Below, in pieces: positions 15,516 to 22,694 of a DNA stretch of 64,000 nt. Both the position numbers and the translations under genes were made by a program. Below the pieces are notes generated by a model. It made no database searches and was not told where the DNA came from. It saw nothing but the letters and a program-made list of their open reading frames with translations. This DNA is from Bradyrhizobium sp. SZCCT0231 (GTDB lineage Bacteria > Pseudomonadota > Alphaproteobacteria > Rhizobiales > Xanthobacteraceae): the NCBI RefSeq assembly GCF_018130245.1, contig NZ_JAFCKP010000003.1:1-64000 (forward strand), written 5' to 3'. Numbering within the stretch: position 1 is the first letter of the stretch; each line of letters begins with the position of its first letter.

Positions 15516-16865
15516 TCATCGCGATCCATAGAGATAGCTCGGCAGCCACAATGCGATCTCCGGGAAGATGTAGACCAGTGCCATGGTGAGGAAGACCAGG
15601 CCGACAAAGGGAAGCGCGCCGGAGAAGATATCGGTCAGCTTCACCTGCGGCGGCGCCACGCCCTTCAGATAGAAGGCGGCCATCGCGACCGGCGGCGTAT
15701 TGAACGCCGTCTGCGTGTTCAGTGCCACCAGGATGCCGAAGAAGATCGGATCGATGCCGTACTGGGGAAGCAGCGGCAGGAAGATGGGCACGAAGATGAT
15801 GATGATCTCGGTCCATTCCAGCGGCCAGCCGAGCAGGAAGATGATCACCTGGGTCAACAGCAGGAACCCGGTCGGCGACAGATTCATCGAGATGAAGAAC
15901 TGCTCGACCACGGTCTGTCCGCCAAGGACGGCAAACACGGCGGAGAATGTCCACGAACCGATGAACAGGTAGCAGACCATCGCGGTGGCGCGCACGGTCA
16001 GATATACCGATTCGCGCATCATCGTGAAGTTGAGCGAACGATAGGCGGCGGCCAGAACGATGCTCATGAGCGCGCCTACCGCCGCCGCCTCGGACGGCGT
16101 TGCCAGGCCGAACAGGATCGCGCCGAGCACTGATACGATGAGCAACGCGAGCGGCAGGAACGACGTGGCGAGCGCCCAGATCACCGTGCTGATGGGCACG
16201 TTGGTCTGCTCGGGCGGCAGCTTCGGTGCGAGCGCGGGATTGATGATCGCGCGCGCCATTGCATAGAGGACATAAAACAGAGCCAGCAAGAACCCCGGAA
16301 GAAACGCGGCCGCATAAAGCTTGACCGCCGAAACGCCGGCGGTTGCCGCATAGACGATCAGCAGAATGCTCGGCGGAATCAGGATGCCGAGGCAACCGCC
16401 GGCGCAGACGACACCAGCCGACAGCTTGGTGTCGTAGCCGGCGCGCAGCATCGCGGGCAATGCCAGCAGGCCCATCAGCGTGACGACGGCGCCGACGATG
16501 CCGGTGGCGGTCGCGAACATCGCGCAGGTGATCAGCGTGGCCACCGCAAGCGCGCCCGGCACGTTCTTCATCGACAATTGCAGCGAGTAGAACAGGCGGT
16601 CGAGAATGTTTGCGCGCTCGATCAAATAGCCCATGAACAGGAACAGCGGAACCGCCACCAGCACGTCGCTGGATGTGACCTCGAACGTCTTCTGCACCAG
16701 CAGCGTGAAGATGCGGTTCTGGAAGAAGTCCTGACCGGGGGTGTAGTAGGCATAGTAGCCGAACGAGACGCCCATCGCCATCAGCGTGAAGGCGATCGGG
16801 AAGCCGAGCATGATGATGAAGATGAAGAGGCCCAGCATCAGCATGCCGAGTTGAGGATCGGTCAT
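15516..16865 (-). CDS. dctM: TRAP transporter large permease subunit DctM
   Basis: A 449-residue membrane protein with about 12 hydrophobic helices, the ion-coupled transport subunit of a tripartite ATP-independent periplasmic transporter. Typical features are the start LFIFIIMLGFPIAFTLMAMG, the ATGIVGAVVTLMGLLALPAMLRAGYD helical hairpin region, GGCLGILIPPSILLIVYA, and LGWPLEWTEIIIIFVPIFLPLL. It overlaps dctQ by ATGA and is followed by the amidase gene. The pair imports a carboxylate-like solute using a sodium gradient. Confidence 0.95.
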   Translation of the reverse strand: MTDPQLGMLMLGLFIFIIMLGFPIAFTLMAMGVSFGYYAYYTPGQDFFQNRIFTLLVQKTFEVTSSDVLVAVPLFLFMGYLIERANILDRLFYSLQLSMKNVPGALAVATLITCAMFATATGIVGAVVTLMGLLALPAMLRAGYDTKLSAGVVCAGGCLGILIPPSILLIVYAATAGVSAVKLYAAAFLPGFLLALFYVLYAMARAIINPALAPKLPPEQTNVPISTVIWALATSFLPLALLIVSVLGAILFGLATPSEAAAVGALMSIVLAAAYRSLNFTMMRESVYLTVRATAMVCYLFIGSWTFSAVFAVLGGQTVVEQFFISMNLSPTGFLLLTQVIIFLLGWPLEWTEIIIIFVPIFLPLLPQYGIDPIFFGILVALNTQTAFNTPPVAMAAFYLKGVAPPQVKLTDIFSGALPFVGLVFLTMALVYIFPEIALWLPSYLYGSR

Positions 16866-17464
16866 GCGCCTGGTCCCTTCTCGCTCTGCGGCTCAGCCGC
16901 GTGCTGCTGATGTTCGCGGATGACGAGGCTCTCGGTCTCCTCCACGTCGTGCAGGCGTTGCGGCCATCGGCCGGTGCGGATGCACAGCACACAGCGAACG
17001 ATCTCGGCGAACCCTTGCAGAAACAGAAGGAAGCCGGTGAGCGGGATCAGCGCTTTCAGCGGAAACACCGGCACGCCGGCCGGACTGAAGATGCTGACTT
17101 CGCGGAATCGCACCGACATCTGGGCGTAATTCCAGCCCGAATACATCAGCGCCGCGATCGCCGGCAGGAAGAACAGGATATACAGGACGAGGTCCATCGT
17201 TGCCTGGGTGCGCGGCGACCAGAGGCGGTAGACCACGTCGGCGCGTACATGGCCGTTGCGCGAGAGCGTATATGCGCCGGCCATCAGGAACATCGCGCCA
17301 TAGGTGATGTAGCTGACGTCGAAAGCCCAGGTGGTCGGCGCACGCAGCACGTAGCGCACGAATACCTCGTAGCTGACACCCAGCGTAAGGACGAGAATCA
17401 GCCAGGCGAACGCCTTGCCGACCCACGTGCTGAGCTCGTCGATGAAGAACAGGAATTTCGTCAT
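16862..17464 (-). CDS. dctQ: TRAP transporter small permease subunit DctQ
   Basis: A 200-residue protein with four membrane helices in the DctQ arrangement: WVGKAFAWLILVLTLGVSYEVFVRYVLRAPTTWAFDVSYITYGAMFLMAGAYTLSRNGHVRADVVY. The APTxWxxExx/DVS.. and GHVRxDxVY motifs are family hallmarks. The C-terminal 35 residues are hydrophilic and charged, longer than needed for the fold. It overlaps dctM by 4 bases and follows dctP by 116 bases. Confidence 0.93.
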   Translation of the reverse strand: MTKFLFFIDELSTWVGKAFAWLILVLTLGVSYEVFVRYVLRAPTTWAFDVSYITYGAMFLMAGAYTLSRNGHVRADVVYRLWSPRTQATMDLVLYILFFLPAIAALMYSGWNYAQMSVRFREVSIFSPAGVPVFPLKALIPLTGFLLFLQGFAEIVRCVLCIRTGRWPQRLHDVEETESLVIREHQQHAAEPQSEKGPGA

Positions 17465-17580
17465 GCGAGCCGAGCTCGCTGCGAGCAGTACATCCGGACG
17501 TCCCCCTCCAAATTCGTGGGCGGCGCTTCGATTGCGCCGCCCGTCACGATTATGGCCTCACGCGAAGCGCCGCGACAGCC

Positions 17581-18708
17581 TCAGACCTTGAGCACGCCCG
17601 GGAACTGGTGCTCGAAGGCGCCGCGGTAGTCCGTCGCGTTGTACATGTTGTAGTAGACCACGCGGCGCACCCAGGCCTTCTGCGAGTCCATCACCTTCTT
17701 CATGAACGGATCCGAGGCGAGCTGGGCGATCAGACCGTCCCACGCCTTGATCTGCGCGTCGAACACCGACTTCGGCGTCCGCAGGACGTTGACCTTGTCC
17801 TTGTTGATCAGCTCCTGCAGGTCCTTGGAATAATAATCCATGCCCTTCCATTCGTTGGCGGAGGAAGCAGCTTCGGCGGCGTATTGCAGGATCGCCTGCT
17901 GTTCCTTCGACAGCGCGTTGAATTTCGTCCGGTTGAACATGATCTCGAAATATTCCGTCGCCTGATGGTGGCTGCCCATCATGTAGTTCTTGGCGACATC
18001 CTGCGCACCGAAGCGCCGGTCCGAGGTCGGGTTGTTGAACTCGAACCCATCGATCACGCCGCGCTCCATCGCGGGCACGATCTCGCCGCCGGGTAACTGC
18101 GCGACGGATGCACCCATCGCCTGGAAGAGATCGGCGGCAAGGCCCACCGTGCGATACTTCAAGCCCTTGAGGTCGGCGTCGCTGGTGATGGGCTTCTTGA
18201 ACCAGCCGAGCGGCTGGGTCGGCATCGGCATGGCGAAGAAGCTCTTGATGTTGACCTGCATGATCTGGGTCTGGAGCTCCTCAAACAGCTCCTTGCCGCC
18301 GCCGTTGTGGATCCAGCCGAGGCCTTCGTTGGCGTTGAAGCCGAACACGGGACCTGTGCCGAACAGCGATGCTGCCTTGTGTTTGCCGTACCAGTAGACC
18401 GTCACGGTGTGTGCCGCGTCGATCTGGCCGCCGTGAACGCCGTCGAACACCTGGAACGGATGCACGACCGAGCCACCGACCAGATAGTCTATGCGCAGCC
18501 GGCCCCCGGCCATATCGTTGACACGCTTCACATAATCTTCCGCCATCTCGTTGAAGACATCGGCCTTGCCCCACGAGCCCTGCATCTTCATGGTTACCGT
18601 CTGCGCCCGGCTGACTTGCGGCATGGCGATGGTAGCAGCGCCGGTCGCGCCGGCGGCCAGCAGGAATTTGCGACGAGTTGATCTGGTCTTTTCAGACTTT
18701 GCAGTCAT
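17581..18708 (-). CDS. dctP: TRAP transporter substrate-binding protein DctP, TakP-like
   Basis: A 375-residue periplasmic solute receptor. It has a twin-arginine type leader (STRRKFLLAAGATGAATIAMPQVSRAQ), so export may be via Tat. The mature part has the DctP fold: MKMQGSWGKADVFNEMAEDY, GGQIDAAHTVTVYW, and LKGLKYRTVGLAADLFQAMGA with the ligand-binding Arg, then PGGEIVPAMERGVIDGFEFNNPTSD. This last pattern is that of the TakP/alpha-keto-acid or mannitol/lactate group. The start is at 18708 with GGGAGGACGTCC before it; the longer frame to 18921 lacks a leader. It is the first gene of the dctPQM-amidase operon. The ligand is unknown, though a keto acid or amide-derived acid is plausible. Confidence 0.93.
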   Translation of the reverse strand: MTAKSEKTRSTRRKFLLAAGATGAATIAMPQVSRAQTVTMKMQGSWGKADVFNEMAEDYVKRVNDMAGGRLRIDYLVGGSVVHPFQVFDGVHGGQIDAAHTVTVYWYGKHKAASLFGTGPVFGFNANEGLGWIHNGGGKELFEELQTQIMQVNIKSFFAMPMPTQPLGWFKKPITSDADLKGLKYRTVGLAADLFQAMGASVAQLPGGEIVPAMERGVIDGFEFNNPTSDRRFGAQDVAKNYMMGSHHQATEYFEIMFNRTKFNALSKEQQAILQYAAEAASSANEWKGMDYYSKDLQELINKDKVNVLRTPKSVFDAQIKAWDGLIAQLASDPFMKKVMDSQKAWVRRVVYYNMYNATDYRGAFEHQFPGVLKV

Positions 18709-19203
18709 GGACGTCCTCCCTAGCGGCGTTGTTGTTTGAACGCGTTTCGGCGCGCGTTTCGTTGATAACCGCTGGAGCTGTGCCGCATTCCAGCGACTCT
18801 GATCACAGTTTGGACGCATTGCCGTCATCCGACAAGCCGCCCGATGTCGCATTTTAGACTTGGGCGATCCCATTCGGGCTCTAAGCAGGCGGATATTCAC
18901 GCGTCCGTCGCGGTGCAGCAAAGATGCAGGCGGACTTCTGCCATTGGGGCGGCGTCCAGCCCGCCCGACGAGTTGCTGCAGGATTGAGCGGCGCGGCCGA
19001 CCCGTCAGATACGAAGTGCAACAACGAACCCGAAAGAGTTCTGTGGCTCCTGTCTCTACGGGAATTGACGCAGTGCAAACACTCGCCGTCGAGTGCGGTG
19101 AATCCGAACCGCGGTGACAGTGCGCTCATGCACGCTCGCAAGATCTCCGCGGGCCGCGGGGGCTGCGACCCGACGAAGGTTCGGACTCGAGCCGGGCGTA
19201 GCC
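18709..19203. promoter_or_regulatory. Upstream region of the TRAP operon
   Basis: A gap of 495 bases with no credible gene. The TRAP operon promoter must lie here. A direct repeat CGCGTTTCG occurs twice at about 18740-18761, close to the dctP start, and could be a regulator contact. No clean sigma-70 or -24/-12 promoter is evident to me. Confidence 0.3.
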
Positions 19204-19623
19204 TCAATGATGGGCCGACACGCCCTTGACGCATTGCGTCAACAGATCAGCGGTGGCGGATTGCCCGACATCACCCAGGCTGATCATGCCGACCATCCGC
19301 TTGCTCTTGTTGATCACAGGCAGCCTGCGGATCTTCAGCGTCTCCATGTGGTGCACGGCTTTCGCCAGATCGTCGTCTTCGCGGCAGCAATGGATGCCTT
19401 CAGTCATCACGTCCCGCGCTGTCATGCCCGCGGCGTTGAAGTCCTTGCGCGCAAGGCCTTTGCAGACGATGTCGCGATCGGTCACCATCCCAATCAAATG
19501 GTCGTCTTCGCCGATCGGAATGCAGCCGATGTCGTGCCCTCGCATCAACTTCGCGATCTCGGTGATCGGGGTGTCGGGGCTGACCCAATCGACGCCCTTG
19601 TGCATCACGTCCTTGACTTTCAT
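19204..19623 (-). CDS. CBS-domain-pair protein
   Basis: A 139-residue cytoplasmic protein made only of two CBS motifs. CBS1 is VKDVMHKGVDWVSPDTPITEIAKLM ... HLIGMVTDRDI, and CBS2 is ARDVMTEGIHCCREDDDLAKAVHHM ... RMVGMISLGDV. Such stand-alone pairs bind adenine nucleotides and act as energy or stress sensors. In alphaproteobacteria they are frequently induced under low oxygen. The ATG at 19623 has a strong GGGAGG ribosome binding site. The longer frame to 19689 lacks domain similarity. Two adjacent Cys (HCC) in CBS2 are unusual but not diagnostic. Confidence 0.93.
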   Translation of the reverse strand: MKVKDVMHKGVDWVSPDTPITEIAKLMRGHDIGCIPIGEDDHLIGMVTDRDIVCKGLARKDFNAAGMTARDVMTEGIHCCREDDDLAKAVHHMETLKIRRLPVINKSKRMVGMISLGDVGQSATADLLTQCVKGVSAHH

Positions 19624-19735
19624 GGAGGACCTCCCTTGCGAACGCAGCCCCCGCGATGTGACTATACACCGAACCGGGCGCAACCGCACGCGTCGCCGCG
19701 ACGGGCGTGCCGGGAATCATCCTGCTGTCATGCCG

Positions 19736-20206
19736 TCAATCGTGCATGCTGAAGCGTCCATGCGGTGCATTGGCCGTCAGGCGCGCGAACTGCGCATGGG
19801 TGAGCTGAAGCAGCGTCTCGTGATCGCCGGCTTCGATGTAGACCTCAGGCTGGGCCTGGATGCTGTCGTCGACGATGAGATCGAGGCCGTAGCACCGGCC
19901 GACCGCCGGAACGGCTCCGGGCGCGCAGTCCGCGAACAGCCGGTTGATCTCGCTTTCGTTGGCCATGGCGAGATCCTCGCCGAGCCTCTCCTTCAGGTCC
20001 GGCAGGTTGAGATGGTGCGATGCCGGCACGACCGCGAGCATATAGCCGCCGTCATGCCGCAGCACGACGGCCTTGGCGAGGTGATCGCCCGAGACGTGAC
20101 AGGCCTGTGCCGTGCGCGCGGATGTCATGGTGAGAGTGTGGGGTATCTCGGCATACTCGATGTTCTCGGCAGTCAGATACCGGTGCAATGTGGGGGCAAT
20201 GGTCAT
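19736..20206 (-). CDS. YbaK/EbsC-type aminoacyl-tRNA deacylase
   Basis: A 156-residue member of the YbaK/ProRS-editing superfamily that hydrolyses mischarged aminoacyl-tRNA. Diagnostic parts: the N-terminal YLTAENIEYAEIPH, the conserved Lys in GDHLAKAVVLRHDG, VVPASHHLNLPDLKERLG, and the Gly-rich PGAVPAVGRCYGLDLIVDDSI loop. YbaK proper hydrolyses Cys-tRNA(Pro); subgroup assignment here is uncertain. The start at 20206 has an AAAGG ribosome binding site 6 bases away. It runs in the same direction as the CBS gene with a 112-base gap. Confidence 0.85.
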   Translation of the reverse strand: MTIAPTLHRYLTAENIEYAEIPHTLTMTSARTAQACHVSGDHLAKAVVLRHDGGYMLAVVPASHHLNLPDLKERLGEDLAMANESEINRLFADCAPGAVPAVGRCYGLDLIVDDSIQAQPEVYIEAGDHETLLQLTHAQFARLTANAPHGRFSMHD

Positions 20207-20325
20207 GGCGTAGCCTTTCGGATGGATGTGCGAGCCATCCATCGTGAGGCTGCTCCGCCGCACGATGGGCGGCCGCGTGATTTGCCGGCCTTCAGCATAG
20301 ACCTTGCCCTCGAAGGCCGCAATCA

Positions 20326-20425
20326 AAGCGTTTTTCCAGCGAAGTGGACGCCGGTTCGCGCGAGAAAACGCGCAAGACAGGCATCTCAAGCCCGGTTCCG
20401 ATTCAATCGGAGCGGAAACGGCTCT
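20326..20425. repeat. Dispersed repeat fragment (AAGCGTTTT.. / GATTCAATCGGA type)
   Basis: The segment runs from AAGCGTTTTTCCAGCGAAGT through CGGTTCGCGCGAGAAAACGC to TTCCGATTCAATCGGAGCGG. It contains complementary pieces (GCGTTTT/AAAACGC and TCCGATT/AATCGGA). It resembles a short dispersed element I know from many bradyrhizobial intergenic regions. It occupies part of the 720-base gap 20207-20927. Confidence 0.55.
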
Positions 20426-20767
20426 TGGACACTCGAAGCGCACCGTGCCCATCTCATCTGGTCTGGCGCGGCGCCCGCATCTGGTGCTGGTCTCGTCGGA
20501 CGATGACGGTGTGGGCCGCGCGCCAGAGCGCGGCACCTGTGTACTGGCGCTACGCCGGCGCAATCCATGCACGCTGGCGCTGCTGTCATGGGCGGGACGA
20601 CGGCAGGCTAGTGGCTGAATTGTATCGATATTTCAGATGTATAGGAGTTCGAAGCTTTGTTTGAATGGGGCGCCGTGTCCCTCACGTCGGACATCCCCGA
20701 GATGTGGCTGCTGCTGAGCCACTACCCTCGTTTCGCTATACGTGCACGGCTGCCGCTGATATGATCC

Positions 20768-20915
20768 TTAAACGGTAAACGGCAGCTCGCCACCATACTT
20801 TAATTCTGCGATGCCGGCCTTCTGATCGAACTCGATCCCGCTCGCGCCATTTCGCATTGCCTCGACAACAACGCTGAACAAATTCGTCAACGGCTGCCGC
20901 GTCCCCGCTCACATT
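20768..20915 (-). other. Short open fragment, possible gene remnant
   Basis: On the minus strand, from about 20915 to a TAA at 20768-20770, a frame reads LTNLFSVVVEAMRNGASG, then IEFDQKAGIAELKYGGELPF, and ends TV. Composition is protein-like, but there is no good start: an in-frame TGA lies just upstream, and the first ATG is internal. It may be the C-terminal relic of a lost gene or chance. I recognise no family. Confidence 0.25.
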
Positions 20916-20927
20916 GGGAGATGTGCC

Positions 20928-21560
20928 ATGGCTGCATCGGACTGGCGTCTCGAAGGCGAATGGATGAAGAACTGCACCTGCGCGTTTGGCTGTCCCTGCG
21001 ATTTCAATGCGCGGCCGACCCAAGGCTATTGCAAGGGAATGGTCGCCATGCGGATCGCCAAGGGACATTTCGAAGGGACCAGGCTCGATGGTCTCTGCTT
21101 TGCGATCACGGTCGATTTCCCTGGGCCGCTGCATGAGGGCAACGGGACAATCCAGCCCATCATCGACGAACGCGCCACGGCGGAGCAGCGTCAGGCGCTG
21201 CTCGATATCTTTTCCGGCAAGCATTCGGCCGAAGGCACGCTTTTCCAGATCGTCAGCATGATCGTTACCAAGATCCACGATCCGGTGTTTGCGCCGTTCG
21301 AGTTTTCCTTCGACAAAGACGGACGCGTCGCAAAACTCGTCGCCAGGGGCGTGCTCGAGACCGATGTCGAGCCGATCAAGAATCCGGTGACCGGTGATCC
21401 GCACCGCATCCAGGTGGTCATGCCCGAGGGATTCGAACATCGGGCGGCCGAGGTCGCATCCGCCAACATCCGCTCGACCGGCGCGATCCCGTTCGAGACC
21501 CGCGGTACGCATAGCTCGCTCGCCAATGTCGTGCAGACGCCCGAGGGCGTCGCGGCGTGA
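20928..21560 (+). CDS. DUF1326 domain protein with N-terminal cysteine cluster
   Basis: A 210-residue protein. The defining DUF1326 segment is WMKNCTCAFGCPCDFNARPT, with Cys16, Cys18, Cys22, Cys24 and another at Cys35. This looks like a metal or redox site (C-x-C-x3-C-x-C). The rest is a beta-rich domain, with IQVVMPEGFEHRAAEVASANIRSTG near the end. A GGGAG ribosome binding site lies 8 bases before the start. The next gene is a DUF2182 membrane protein, a pairing that recurs in many bacteria. By guilt of association the two may handle a metal such as copper or iron, but no function is established to my knowledge. Confidence 0.85.
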   Translation: MAASDWRLEGEWMKNCTCAFGCPCDFNARPTQGYCKGMVAMRIAKGHFEGTRLDGLCFAITVDFPGPLHEGNGTIQPIIDERATAEQRQALLDIFSGKHSAEGTLFQIVSMIVTKIHDPVFAPFEFSFDKDGRVAKLVARGVLETDVEPIKNPVTGDPHRIQVVMPEGFEHRAAEVASANIRSTGAIPFETRGTHSSLANVVQTPEGVAA

Positions 21561-21638
21561 TGCGGCGCTGACACCGAGACAACATCCCGGTGTCAGCTCC
21601 TCATCGCTATCCTGGACAAGTCGATGCAGGGGCGGCTG

Positions 21639-22403
21639 ATGTTGGAACACCTGCTCCACCGCGACCGGCTGATCGTCGCGATCGGGACCGCCGCAGTGGT
21701 GGCGCTCGCCTGGGCCTATCTCGCTGCGGGCGCCGGCATGGATACCGAGATGATGGCCGACATGCCGGACATGGCACCGATGCCATGGACGCCGCTCTAT
21801 GCAGTGCTGCTGTTCGCGATGTGGTGGGTGATGATGATCGCGATGATGGCACCGAGCGCGGCGCCCACCGTTCTCCTGTATGCGACCGTCAAGCGCAAGC
21901 AGGAGACTGCCTCCCGCGCCGCGATCGACACCTGGATCTTTCTCGCCGGCTATCTCGTGACGTGGGCCGGGTTCAGTCTCGCTGCGGTCCTGGTGCAAGC
22001 AGCGTTCGAACGCTTCGGGTTGCTGTCGATGGCGATGGCCAGCACCAGCGCGATTCTGGGCGGCGGCGCTCTGATGGCCGCGGGGCTGTATCAGTTCACG
22101 CCGCTCAAACAGGCCTGCTTGCGCTACTGCGACAGCCCGCTGTTGTTTCTCAGCAGGCACTGGCGGCCCGGCACGCGAGGGGCAATCCGCATGGGGCTTC
22201 GCCACGGTAGCTACTGCGTGGGCTGCTGTTGGTTTCTGATGATATTGCTGTTCGTCGGCGGCGTGATGAACCTGGTCTGGGTCATCGGTATCGCGCTCTA
22301 CGTGGCCGCGGAGAAGCTGCTGCCGTTCGGCCGAAGATTGAGCTATGCGGCAGGCGCGATCCTCATCCTGTCCGGCGCGATCGTTCTCGCGCGAGCGGTG
22401 TGA
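21639..22403 (+). CDS. DUF2182 predicted metal-binding integral membrane protein
   Basis: A 254-residue protein with five or six membrane helices. Family hallmarks are a Met-rich periplasmic stretch (MDTEMMADMPDMAPMPW), the WWVMMIAMMAPSAAPTVLLY helix, LAGYLVTWAGFSL, YQFTPLKQACLRYCDSP, and the Cys-rich SYCVGCCWFLM helix. Met and Cys clusters in membrane helices suggest soft-metal (copper) ligation; that is inference. The start at 21639 follows an AGGGG sequence by 7 bases; an in-frame ATG at 21624 is the alternative. It lies 78 bases after the DUF1326 gene and is probably co-transcribed. Confidence 0.85.
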   Translation: MLEHLLHRDRLIVAIGTAAVVALAWAYLAAGAGMDTEMMADMPDMAPMPWTPLYAVLLFAMWWVMMIAMMAPSAAPTVLLYATVKRKQETASRAAIDTWIFLAGYLVTWAGFSLAAVLVQAAFERFGLLSMAMASTSAILGGGALMAAGLYQFTPLKQACLRYCDSPLLFLSRHWRPGTRGAIRMGLRHGSYCVGCCWFLMILLFVGGVMNLVWVIGIALYVAAEKLLPFGRRLSYAAGAILILSGAIVLARAV

Positions 22404-22694
22404 GCCCCGGAACTGCGGGGGGAGGGGCTCCTGAGATGCCGTCTTCCCAATATGCCAATACCGTCCGGTCGCTCAAAAACGGCTGACCTCCGTGATCATA
22501 CGGACGTCGCAAGCCGAAGAACTGAGCTTTGTTCCAAACCAAAACTTAAGGCTGTCCTGACTAGCTTCGGGTCATGGACAGGCCCGCGTCCCGTTTCCGG
22601 CTGTGGCCGTCCCTGTGCAATCGAGGCGGAGAGAGGCGGTGCTGTTTTCGGCGATGAGCCCTGTTCTGCCCCTGCGGCCGACGCGGGAGTGGGC

